A stretch of DNA of 9,105 nucleotides from Thermodesulfobacteriaceae bacterium (GCA_012961845.1 DTYO01000267.1:1-9105); one strand, 5' to 3'. Counted from the stretch's first letter, positions 1 to 5,865 are shown. Numbers and translations: made by a program. The notes: generated from the letters alone by a model not told the origin.

Positions 1-12
1 GCATTAACGTAA

Positions 13-86
13 GGAACCGCCGTGGTACTGAACCGTATGCCCGGTGGTGTGAGAGGCAGCGGGGGTGGCCCCGCCGCCTACTCGAT
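13..86 (+). mobile_element. 3' end of a group II intron (domains V and VI)
   Basis: The RNA read from the plus strand looks like the ribozyme end of a bacterial group II intron. A domain V-like hairpin pairs ACCGCCG (16-22) with CGGTGGT (42-48) and has a short upper helix TAC/GTA. Domain VI follows: GAG/CTC (51-53 with 81-83), AGGC/GCCT (54-57 with 76-79) and GCGGGG/CCCCGC (59-64 with 69-74), with A80 bulged as the expected branch-point adenosine six bases before a GAT end at 86. A stop codon TAA at 10-12 is where an intron-encoded reverse transcriptase would end, but only three residues would be visible. The middle of domain V departs from the form I remember (an extra G near 24 and changes in the upper stem), so the copy may be decayed. 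It is antisense to the flagellar operon. The 3' boundary at 86 is inferred from the fold and the AT ending. Confidence 0.7.
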
Positions 87-170
87 GAGATCAAAAAGTA
101 CTGACTGCCTCTGGTGCGTTGCCAGATACTTAATTTCCGGAGGGGTACGTCTGCCCGCTCTCTGGCTCAT
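78..170 (-). pseudogene. Short ORF coupled to fliW, cut by the intron
   Basis: An ATG at 170-168 overlaps the fliW TGA as ATGA, the arrangement seen between coupled operon genes. The frame starts MSQRAGRRTP and runs 28 codons before meeting the intron boundary at 86/87. Two codons read from the antisense intron follow, then TAG at 80-78. The simplest reading is a downstream operon gene whose 5' end survives here and whose remainder lies beyond the intron or is lost. The Shine-Dalgarno is poor (AAGG ten bases upstream), as is common for coupled starts. I do not recognise the protein; it is basic and hydrophilic at the start. It could equally be a chance frame in the fliW trailer. Confidence 0.3.
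110..126 (-). other. Small hairpin downstream of fliW
   Basis: TCTGG (110-114) and CCAGA (122-126) form a perfect five-pair stem around a seven-base loop, which a T.G pair can shorten. On the minus strand it is followed, about a dozen bases on, by five T residues (97-93). The gap between stem and T run is too long for a normal intrinsic terminator, so it is listed as a structure in the fliW trailer, not as a terminator. Confidence 0.25.
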
Positions 171-673
171 ATCTGAAGTGCCTTGTAATCTCGTAAGTTC
201 CGGCAGACTGACGTGTGTTCGGTCTCTCGTTTTTTTTGTTTTTTACTGTTGATGGAAAGCGGGTATTGTAGGGGGTACCGGCCCGGGTCAAGGACCAGCT
301 GGCATCCAATCTGCTTTTCCATATTTATTACCAAGGGCCCCAGGAGATTTGCCGTTATGCTGTTTTCCCTGTCTGCCGAAATTGTGACCAGGACTAGGAC
401 ATCTATCTGTTCTGGTGTGTCTATTTTCAATTCTTCCCGCACTTGCTCGGGGATCTCAAAAGAGTAGTCAGAACAGAATGAAAACGGGCTGACCACTACA
501 AATGCCAGCTCGGCGTTATCAATACTCTGAAGCCAGTAGAAAGGAGAATTTTCATGGTGAGGCAGAAGCACGTATCTCCTTTCGTCGGGGAATCCCGGTA
601 TCCCTTTTTCCATTGTCAGAATTTTGTTCCGGTCGATTGTTATCGGGCCGAAACGGGTGGTCTCAATATTCAT
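167..673 (-). CDS. fliW: Flagellar assembly factor FliW (CsrA antagonist)
   Basis: 168-residue FliW. In organisms where it has been studied, FliW binds CsrA and relieves repression of flagellin translation, and flagellin in turn titrates FliW. Family features are clear: the start MNIETTRFGPI, GIPGF at 24-28, the core WLQSIDNAELAFVVVSPF at about 48-65, SITANLLGPLVIN at about 105-117 and QLVLDPGRYPLQYPL at about 125-139. The family normally ends near there (about 140-150 residues). This copy adds about 29 basic, low-similarity residues encoded downstream of an A6-C-A8 run (244-230), so the tail may be unusual or affected by slippage. The ATG at 673 fits the conserved N-terminus and has AGGGA six bases upstream inside a CsrA-type motif. 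It lies 60 bases after csrA, as a regulator/antagonist pair, and its stop overlaps a short downstream ORF. Confidence 0.95.
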   Translation of the reverse strand: MNIETTRFGPITIDRNKILTMEKGIPGFPDERRYVLLPHHENSPFYWLQSIDNAELAFVVVSPFSFCSDYSFEIPEQVREELKIDTPEQIDVLVLVTISADRENSITANLLGPLVINMEKQIGCQLVLDPGRYPLQYPLSINSKKQKKRETEHTSVCRNLRDYKALQI

Positions 674-675
674 GT

Positions 676-689
676 CTCATCCCTGTGAA
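676..689 (-). promoter_or_regulatory. Putative CsrA site over the fliW ribosome binding site
   Basis: The mRNA reads ACAGGGAUG (686-678), matching the core ACARGGAUG of the CsrA consensus exactly. UUCA (689-686) can pair with UGAG (679-676), placing the GGA in a hexaloop; a C-G pair closing AGGGAU is an alternative. The GGGA is also the only plausible Shine-Dalgarno, six bases before the ATG, so CsrA binding would block fliW translation. CsrA sequence preference is established; binding here is inferred. Confidence 0.55.
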
Positions 690-733
690 CGTTTTCCTTT
701 CAGTGGCCGTCCATATTGCCGGACAGACATATT

Positions 734-973
734 TCAAGGCTTTTTCCCGCCGTTCATGTTGAGCCTTGCCAGAGTGCCGATGTCTACAGGCGATCTCGCG
801 GCCTTTATGTTCTCTTCCCTTATTCGTGTGAATACTTCATCTCTGAGAACAGAGAGTTCTCTGGGGGCCTTGATTCCGATCCGCACCTGCCGCCCCTTGA
901 TGTCCTGAACGGAGATTTCGATGTCATTGCCTATTCTGATCTTGTCTCCTACCTTCCTGGTAAGAATCAGCAT
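734..973 (-). CDS. csrA: Carbon storage regulator CsrA (RNA-binding translational regulator)
   Basis: 79-residue CsrA/RsmA protein. The N-terminus MLILTRKVGDKIRIG is the canonical first strand with the RNA-contacting L4-T5-R6 segment. The block GRQVRIGIKAPRELSVLRDEVFTRI follows, with the key arginine at residue 44. The C-terminal tail of about 18 residues beyond the E. coli length resembles the extended CsrA proteins found with FliW, where the extension takes part in FliW contact. As a dimer it binds ANGGA motifs in mRNA leaders and usually blocks ribosome access; its flagellar target elsewhere is flagellin mRNA. The ATG has GGAGG six bases upstream (984-980). The gene follows flgL by 161 bases and precedes fliW, an order consistent with a FliW-CsrA switch. 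No residue appears to be missing. Confidence 0.97.
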   Translation of the reverse strand: MLILTRKVGDKIRIGNDIEISVQDIKGRQVRIGIKAPRELSVLRDEVFTRIREENIKAARSPVDIGTLARLNMNGGKKP

Positions 974-1134
974 TTGCGCCCTCCCTGGCAGCCTGTACCG
1001 TATCTGCTGATAGGGTACTCCGATCTTCCACTGCGGCCCGGTAGACTGAAGTGCCCATGGTGTGCTCCGTCCCTGCCGCCCTGCATCTGCAGCACCCTGC
1101 GGTTTATCTCGTATTGAATTACCCTTGTATCTGT
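974..1134 (-). other. flgL-csrA intergenic leader
   Basis: This 161-base stretch between the flgL stop and the csrA start contains no recognisable gene, terminator or strong promoter. It has a second CsrA-type motif, CAGGGACG, at 1075-1068, about 88 bases upstream of the one on the csrA ribosome binding site, with an overlapping ACGGA core just after it. A 44-codon frame (1058-924) starts with GGAG placed six bases before its ATG and runs 50 bases into csrA in another frame. It matches nothing I recognise. The length of the leader, compared with gaps of 9-86 bases in most of the operon, suggests a regulatory role. Confidence 0.4.
977..990 (-). promoter_or_regulatory. Putative CsrA autoregulatory hairpin over the csrA ribosome binding site
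   Basis: The motif CAGGGAGG (987-980) fits CANGGANG and contains the csrA Shine-Dalgarno GGAGG. GCC (989-987) pairs perfectly with GGC (980-978), extended by U990.G977, leaving the loop AGGGAG. This ANGGAN hexaloop on a short stem is the presentation CsrA prefers. Negative autoregulation of csrA is known in other bacteria; here it is inferred from sequence and structure. Confidence 0.55.
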
Positions 1135-2031
1135 CTACAGGAAGTCGACCAGGCTCATTCCCATTACCTTGCTTGCTGAAGCAAGAGCGGCCTGATAGCT
1201 CGTTTCCTGGATTTTCAGCTCAGCGGCGGCTTCGATCAGGTCGGTATCCTCTATGTCCGAAAGTCTCTCCCGGCTGGTCAGTTCGAATTGTGTCTGCATG
1301 TCTGCATTGTTTTCCAGGGTGTTTCCCCTGGCTCCTAGCTCGGCCACCTGCTGGGTGATATATTGAAATGCCCTGTCTATATCCCCTATGGCGACCTCTA
1401 TGTCTGACTGGCTGTCTGCCATGAGGCTGTCGTGCAGAAGATCCAGGGTTTCAAAAACCCCGCTCTGAACCAGGCTGTCATTTCCATTCAGATTGATTTC
1501 AAGGTGAATACCTGAACCGGTGCTGACTGAAATACCATCTCCGTTGCCATGGTAGGTAACGTTTCCGTCTCTGTCCAGGATAAAAGGCGCTTCATCCGGG
1601 GCATAATCACTGGTCCTGGAGCCTCCGAACAGATATCTCCCGCCCAGGCTTGAATTGCCGAGGGCCACCACCTCTTCCAGAATGGTTTCAATTTCCGCAG
1701 CAATTGCCCGCCTGTCTCCGGCATTTAGGGAATCATTGGCACCCTGGACGGCCAGTTCTTTTGCTCTTGTCATGCGGTCTGATATCTGGATCATGGCAAC
1801 TTCTGTTGCCCTTACCCATCCCTGGGCATATACAATATTGTGACTGTATTGTTCTGTATCGGACAGTGCAGTTCTGACGTTGAGCGCATGGGTAAGGGCC
1901 ACGGGATTGTCGGAAGGACGGCTGTAGATTTTACCGGACGATATTGAGGCATTGGTCCTGGCCATAGCCCCTGTGAGTCTGCTCAGATCGTTGGTAATAC
2001 CGCTGTATATCGAATTCATGGTGATTCTCAC
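1135..2031 (-). CDS. flgL: Flagellar hook-filament junction protein FlgL (HAP3)
   Basis: 298 residues, close to the usual size for FlgL, which forms the junction ring between FlgK and the first flagellin. It is exported by the flagellar type III system and needs the FlgN chaperone. The flagellin-like N-terminal D0/D1 helices are visible (RITMNSIYSGITNDLSRLT, ISSGKIYSRPSDNP), as are the GNSSLGGRYLFGGSRT segment near residue 125 and a C-terminal helix ending ELKIQETSYQAALASASKVMGMSLVDFL. I chose GTG at 2031 because it gives the standard MRIT start and has GGAGGT six bases upstream. The longer frame to 2166 adds 45 non-family residues. No cysteine is seen. It follows flgK by 143 bases, a gap that contains an inverted repeat. 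Confidence 0.95.
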   Translation of the reverse strand: MRITMNSIYSGITNDLSRLTGAMARTNASISSGKIYSRPSDNPVALTHALNVRTALSDTEQYSHNIVYAQGWVRATEVAMIQISDRMTRAKELAVQGANDSLNAGDRRAIAAEIETILEEVVALGNSSLGGRYLFGGSRTSDYAPDEAPFILDRDGNVTYHGNGDGISVSTGSGIHLEINLNGNDSLVQSGVFETLDLLHDSLMADSQSDIEVAIGDIDRAFQYITQQVAELGARGNTLENNADMQTQFELTSRERLSDIEDTDLIEAAAELKIQETSYQAALASASKVMGMSLVDFL

Positions 2032-2035
2032 ATCC

Positions 2036-2047
2036 GCACCTCCATGC
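2036..2047 (-). promoter_or_regulatory. flgL ribosome binding site with CsrA-type motif and hairpin
   Basis: GGAGGT (2043-2038) lies six bases before the GTG start and decides it. CATGGAGG (2046-2039) fits CANGGANG. GCAU (2047-2044) can pair with GUGC (2039-2036), enclosing GGAG in the loop, so the ribosome site is weakly structured. This would allow CsrA control of flgL, but a strong GGAGG site preceded by CA can also arise by chance. Confidence 0.4.
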
Positions 2048-2119
2048 ATTACGGTTTCCGTTCTTTCATGCTGTTTCTGCCCGGACCAGTTGCCAGTAAC
2101 CGGTCTTCTACTGTCATGT

Positions 2120-2140
2120 CTGCTCCGACCGGAGGAGCAG
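2120..2140 (-). repeat. Inverted repeat in the flgK-flgL gap
   Basis: CTGCTCC (2120-2126) and GGAGCAG (2134-2140) form a perfect seven-pair, GC-rich stem with a seven-base loop. In the operon sense it is not followed by a T run, so it is more likely an mRNA stability or processing hairpin than a terminator. On the plus strand six T residues follow at 2146-2151, five bases after the stem. It would therefore resemble a weak terminator for antisense transcripts. The rest of the 143-base gap (2032-2174) shows no gene or clear promoter. Confidence 0.45.
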
Positions 2141-2174
2141 TAGTGTTTTTTCGCACGGTTCCGCACTGAAAAAA

Positions 2175-4937
2175 CTATTTGACTTCGAGCAGTGTAACAA
2201 ACAGTTCATCAGCTACTTTGATCAGCCTAGCCGCAGCCGAATATGCCTGCTGAGACTTGATCAGATTTGCCATTTCTTCATCGAGGGACACACCTGAAAC
2301 CTCATCTCGTCTGGCTTGGAGTTCCGCCACAGTTGCCCTGCTGAATTCATAATCGAGCTGGAAACTCCTGGAGTGAATTCCTATTGTGCCTACTAGTCCC
2401 TGATAGGCCTGATTCAGGCTGGCATCATCCAGGTTTTCAATGGTGATACGGCTGAGATTTCTGATCTCCAGGGCATTGGCGTTGTCGGCAGGTTCGATTT
2501 CTCCTCCCCTGCTGGTGGAAATATCCAGAAAATTCATGAGTCCTGTACTGTCACTGTGAAACACTACCGATCCCGTTCCTTCGGCTGATATCTTGAGTCG
2601 TCCATTAACCACCTGTGCAGTAATGCCTGAAACGGCATCTATCTGGCCGGCTATATCGTCCAGAGATTCAGGTACTCCTGCAGTCAGAGTGATTACAGGA
2701 GATGTTATGACATTGCCCTGAGAGTCCAACAGATCAATCTGAAATGAACCTGCAGATATACCTGTATCGAAATACGAAAAAGGTTCAAAGGTGCGTTCCA
2801 CGAAAAATGCCCCGGTGACTTCCGCCTGCGGCGATACAGGGGCGCTGATACCCAGGAAGTCGAGAAATCCGTTACCGCTGTCGCTTATTATCAGTGTCCA
2901 GTCAGGATCTTTTGTGGAAATCCATATCTTGCCGTTTTCTACAGCGGCTCTGACACCCTCTCCACTGTTTATTGTAGTTATCACGTCATCCAGAGACGTG
3001 GAGTCCCGGTCCGAAATGGTTATTGTTTCCGTATGATCCAGTGTGCCGGCAGGGGAATAGACATCGATGGTGACAGTGCCGTTCTGCACTGTGGAGCCCA
3101 GCGGGCGTGAGGTGTCTCTTACGGGATTTGCAGCCACGGCCGAGTTCTGTCCGCCCGGTGCCACCCTTGCCGCTGCAATCAGACGCTGATCCTTGATTAG
3201 ATCCTGATTGATTCCTATGGAGGCTGCATCGTGACCGGTAAAGAAACAGTTGAGGCCGAGCGCTGCCAGCACACCTGAAGAATCCCGTCCAAAGGAGAAA
3301 CCGGCTACAGAACTGGCCCCGTCAACACCTATCACCAGGTGTCCCCCCGGTGTGCTGGCTGTGAGGCCCTGTATGCCGTTTATGGCGGCCTGTATCTGGG
3401 AAAGCGTGGTGCTGTCAGCGGTAATGTTGATGGTTACAGGATCGTTTATCAGCGGAGTGGACAGGTCTGAATCGATCACCTGGCCGTTGGAGTCATAGAG
3501 CCAGATCTCGAAGGAACCGTCTTGAACCGCCTCTGAAAAATTGAGACCCGACGAGCGCCATCCAACTGGCTGTCCGGCATCAATAACAGCGTTTGAGGCC
3601 GAAAGTTCCTGAAACTTTATGAGTCCGCTCCCCTGGCTGTGCTGGGTGTTGACAGCCCTGATCAGCTCCGTTCCCCATTTGTTTAACTGCTCCAGGTAGT
3701 TCAGTGGATATGATCCGTCAAATTTTCCAAGGTTGAGCCCTGTAATTCCTGCGCCGACAGATTCTATCTGAAACGAAATGGGAAAATCTCCCGGATTGAG
3801 ATCGGTAATAACAAGGCGGCCTTCATCATCTATGGTGACGTCGACATCTACCCCGAAATTCGCCTCTATAGCTGCCATGAGGTCACCAACGGTGTCGCCT
3901 GCAGTATATGTATACGATCCAGCGACAGGACTTCCTGACTGGTCTGAACCGGAATATTGTATGGTGAAGGGGCCTGATACGGTGACACCGTCAATAGCGG
4001 TCCAGGCGGTTCCCTGTTTTATGGCCTGTCCTCCGGTGGTGTTTGCATGAGATCCCGTAAGCACCGAGGTGTCTCTGGGAGATATGCGGGACTTTATGTC
4101 CATCCATCCACCCAGTTCGCCGGTTTTAATATCGTCGGCAGTGAGTTCCATTGACTGTCCGGCAGTACCTACCCAGTGTACCCTGCCGGATCTCAGCTCC
4201 AGGTTCCAGGCCCTGTCGTCTTCCACTAGAGGGTTTCCATGACCTATCAATACAGTGTATGCCCCCCGTTTAGTCTCGAAATAGTGGATATCGGCTAGTT
4301 CGGACAGCTTTCGGATCAGTTCGTCCCGCTGATCCCTGAGGTCGTTTGCCATATGCTGTCCTGCCTCGGTGGACACGATCTGGACATTCAGTTCTGCTAT
4401 CTGCGAGGCGAGCATGTTGATGTCCCTGACGGTGGAATCGATATTCAGATCAATGTCACTGGACTGTTTGACCAGGGAGTGGTAGCGGCTCCGTATTCCC
4501 TGAGCCAGCAGTGCCGCCCTCTGTAACAGGGTGGTTCTCTCAGGGATGCCTTCTGCATTGTTTGCCACATCATCCCATGCTGTCCAGAACTGGTTTAGGA
4601 GCTGATTCATGCCGTTTTCATCTACTTCGTTAAAGACTCCTTCCACGATTTTCATCCCAGACTGTCTTATTTTCAGACCGGACATGGTGGATGTCTTGTC
4701 AAAAAGCGTAGTGGTAATGAACCGGTCGTAGTCTCTGATTACCTCTCTTGCCTCAACTCCGTTTCCAAGAGATCCGATTTCAGTTGGTGTTGGATAACGG
4801 GGAGACAGAGTCACGTTCTGCCTGGAATAACCGTCCGTATTGACATTTGCAACATTGTGCCCGGTAGTCTGAAGATTTATCTGGTGGGTAAGGAGACCGA
4901 CTTTCGCTACGTTTAATAATCCTGTGAGCCCTGCCAT
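2175..4937 (-). CDS. flgK: Flagellar hook-associated protein FlgK (HAP1), enlarged
   Basis: 920 residues against about 550 in E. coli. FlgK is the first junction protein on the hook and is delivered by FlgN. The N-terminus (MAGLTGLLNVAKVGLLTHQ, then TTGHNVANVNTDGYSRQNV at about 24-42) is the rod/hook-type D0 motif. The region at about 70-290 is the usual helical D1 domain. The C-terminal 845-920 carries the paired D0/D1 helix with VSLDEEMANLIKSQQAYSAAARLI. Between them lie four beta-rich modules of about 80-90 residues (about 322-402, 473-562, 618-697, 728-806), related to the hook-IN type repeats of flagellin and hook proteins and probably surface exposed. One cysteine (residue 564) falls in this variable part. 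I chose the ATG at 4937 from the conserved N-terminus; AGGA lies nine bases upstream. The open frame extends to 5033, inside flgN, but adds no family sequence. Confidence 0.95.
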   Translation of the reverse strand: MAGLTGLLNVAKVGLLTHQINLQTTGHNVANVNTDGYSRQNVTLSPRYPTPTEIGSLGNGVEAREVIRDYDRFITTTLFDKTSTMSGLKIRQSGMKIVEGVFNEVDENGMNQLLNQFWTAWDDVANNAEGIPERTTLLQRAALLAQGIRSRYHSLVKQSSDIDLNIDSTVRDINMLASQIAELNVQIVSTEAGQHMANDLRDQRDELIRKLSELADIHYFETKRGAYTVLIGHGNPLVEDDRAWNLELRSGRVHWVGTAGQSMELTADDIKTGELGGWMDIKSRISPRDTSVLTGSHANTTGGQAIKQGTAWTAIDGVTVSGPFTIQYSGSDQSGSPVAGSYTYTAGDTVGDLMAAIEANFGVDVDVTIDDEGRLVITDLNPGDFPISFQIESVGAGITGLNLGKFDGSYPLNYLEQLNKWGTELIRAVNTQHSQGSGLIKFQELSASNAVIDAGQPVGWRSSGLNFSEAVQDGSFEIWLYDSNGQVIDSDLSTPLINDPVTINITADSTTLSQIQAAINGIQGLTASTPGGHLVIGVDGASSVAGFSFGRDSSGVLAALGLNCFFTGHDAASIGINQDLIKDQRLIAAARVAPGGQNSAVAANPVRDTSRPLGSTVQNGTVTIDVYSPAGTLDHTETITISDRDSTSLDDVITTINSGEGVRAAVENGKIWISTKDPDWTLIISDSGNGFLDFLGISAPVSPQAEVTGAFFVERTFEPFSYFDTGISAGSFQIDLLDSQGNVITSPVITLTAGVPESLDDIAGQIDAVSGITAQVVNGRLKISAEGTGSVVFHSDSTGLMNFLDISTSRGGEIEPADNANALEIRNLSRITIENLDDASLNQAYQGLVGTIGIHSRSFQLDYEFSRATVAELQARRDEVSGVSLDEEMANLIKSQQAYSAAARLIKVADELFVTLLEVK
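2520..3974 (-). repeat. Four diverged beta-rich modules inside FlgK
   Basis: Protein-level repeats, not DNA repeats. Each unit opens with a G-(S/T/P)-(F/V)-(T/E/Q)-I strand, has a middle stretch such as SLDDVITTIN, SLDDIAGQID, TLSQIQAAIN or TVGDLMAAIE, then a strand like GRLKIS, GKIWIS, GHLVIG or GRLVIT. Each closes with a leucine-rich turn such as GFLDFLGI, GLMNFLDI, GVLAALGL or GITGLNLG. In gene order the units are at about 3974-3732, 3521-3252, 3086-2847 and 2756-2520. They most likely form the outward-facing D2/D3-like domains of the junction. Confidence 0.7.
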
Positions 4938-4975
4938 GATGAATAGTCCTGTGGTGCCATGCAGTTCGTGCCTGT

Positions 4976-5497
4976 TCAGGTCAGCCGTCCTTCCGGTCCA
5001 TAGACAGTTCTGCCGGCGGTTTTCCGATTGCACAATATGGCCATGAGTTCCCTGGACAGCTGATATTGATCTTCCAGCCAGTTCCTGTGGCGTATATTTA
5101 CCGACAGAGCCTCTTCACGGAGTTTTCTGCACTCTGCCATCCAGTTTTCTAGCCGGCTGATGTCGGAAGTGCTGGTTATCAGCCGGAGATTTTCCCATCT
5201 GTCCGGTCCTGTCTCGAGACCGTATTTGTGGAGTATTGAATCCACGGCATGTCCAAGCCGGGATTCCATGTTTTCAAGCAGTTTGCACAGTCCGCATTTT
5301 TTTTCTGAAATTCCGCTGAGTTTTTCCAGATCCCTGTTCTTCAGGGCGGTCCATTCTTCAGAGAGAAGGCTGGTCATGGACTTCCATGCCTTCAGGATGC
5401 TGGCGCACATATGCCAGAAAGATACCGGAAGTTCAGGAAGAGTATCCGGGTCCGAAAACCCGGATTTCTGCATGTCAATGATTCTGCCTGCTTTCAT
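4976..5497 (-). CDS. flgN: FlgN-type export chaperone for FlgK/FlgL
   Basis: 173 residues, mostly helical. FlgN chaperones are cytosolic helical-hairpin proteins that bind FlgK and FlgL C-termini and take them to the export gate. The region at about 40-150 shows the family's loose heptad pattern (LLSEEWTALKNRDLEKLSGISEKK, then KLLENMESRL, and later MAECRKLREEALSVN). Sequence conservation is low in this family, so position counts heavily: it sits directly before flgK, as flgN does in many operons. The ATG at 5497 overlaps the flgJ stop as ATGA, indicating translational coupling, and no good Shine-Dalgarno is present. A second ATG eight codons in (5473) is possible. It has five cysteines, unusual but tolerable for a cytosolic protein. 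flgM, often found before flgN, is absent here. Confidence 0.8.
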   Translation of the reverse strand: MKAGRIIDMQKSGFSDPDTLPELPVSFWHMCASILKAWKSMTSLLSEEWTALKNRDLEKLSGISEKKCGLCKLLENMESRLGHAVDSILHKYGLETGPDRWENLRLITSTSDISRLENWMAECRKLREEALSVNIRHRNWLEDQYQLSRELMAILCNRKTAGRTVYGPEGRLT

Positions 5498-5841
5498 TGG
5501 TCTGATGCCTGTTCTCTCGATATCTGCTGTAATGCCAGGAGTTCTTCATAGAGCTTCTTGCCGATGCCCATGCCATCGCCCCTGGCCAGATGCCTGGCAA
5601 CTTCGGTGTCGAACATGCTGGTAAAGACATCCTCCTGGATACCGCCGGACAGCAGTCCGTTCCTGGGTATGCTTTTTCTCATTACCTGCAGCATCTGGTT
5701 GATAAACAGGGATTCAAAGTCTTCCGTGACCTTCTTGAGCTCACTGCCAGATTCGTGGACACGATCAGTCGGTCCGTTTGAACCCGGTTCAGCGTTTCTG
5801 ACCGAAAAAAGAATTCCTGGTACAGGTGTTGTTGTTTCCAT
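5494..5841 (-). CDS. flgJ: Rod-binding protein FlgJ, single-domain form
   Basis: 115 residues containing only the rod-binding (rod-cap) domain. The match is residues 35-103: VTEDFESLFINQMLQVMRKSIP, then GGIQEDVFTSMFDTEVARHLA and GMGIGKKLYEELL. Enterobacterial FlgJ adds a C-terminal muramidase that opens peptidoglycan; it is missing here, as in many other lineages, so a separate hydrolase must do that job. FlgJ acts in the periplasm to guide rod assembly. The first 34 residues are low in conservation. The ATG at 5841 is preceded by AAGGA eight bases upstream, inside a CsrA-type motif, and a closer GGAG. It follows flgI by 24 bases and overlaps flgN by four. Confidence 0.92.
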   Translation of the reverse strand: METTTPVPGILFSVRNAEPGSNGPTDRVHESGSELKKVTEDFESLFINQMLQVMRKSIPRNGLLSGGIQEDVFTSMFDTEVARHLARGDGMGIGKKLYEELLALQQISREQASDQ

Positions 5842-5847
5842 GTTCTC

Positions 5848-5855
5848 CGTCCTTG
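5848..5855 (-). promoter_or_regulatory. CsrA-type motif at the flgJ ribosome binding site
   Basis: CAAGGACG (5855-5848), preceded by A, matches CANGGANG and the ACARGGA core, and overlaps the likely Shine-Dalgarno AAGGA of flgJ. Only one closing C-G pair is available for a hairpin, so structural support is weaker than at csrA and fliW. Confidence 0.35.
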
Positions 5856-5865
5856 TTTACTTACT

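Noticed and set aside
110..126. Hairpin after fliW as the operon's intrinsic terminator
   Set aside because: It has a five-pair stem and the T run is about a dozen bases away.
967..1086. 39-residue frame ending at the csrA start (ATGCTGA overlap)
   Set aside because: It has a weak ribosome site and a composition rich in G, R, S and H that looks like chance translation; the 1058 frame is the better small-ORF candidate and is itself doubtful.
1817..1824. CsrA-type motif inside flgL coding (also 5381-5388 in flgN, 7545-7552 in flgH, 9095-9102 in flgG)
   Set aside because: They are far from start codons, and about two matches are expected by chance on one strand of this length.
2081..2100. TGGCA stretch in the flgK-flgL gap as a sigma-54 promoter
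   Set aside because: The GG and GC elements are not ten bases apart, so it does not fit the -24/-12 pattern.
2032..2166. 45-codon N-terminal extension of flgL up to 2166
   Set aside because: GTG at 2031 has GGAGGT at ideal spacing and gives the standard FlgL start; the extension is basic and unlike the family.
4938..5033. Longer flgK start inside flgN
   Set aside because: The conserved FlgK N-terminus begins at 4937; the added 32 residues are the flgN tail read in another frame.
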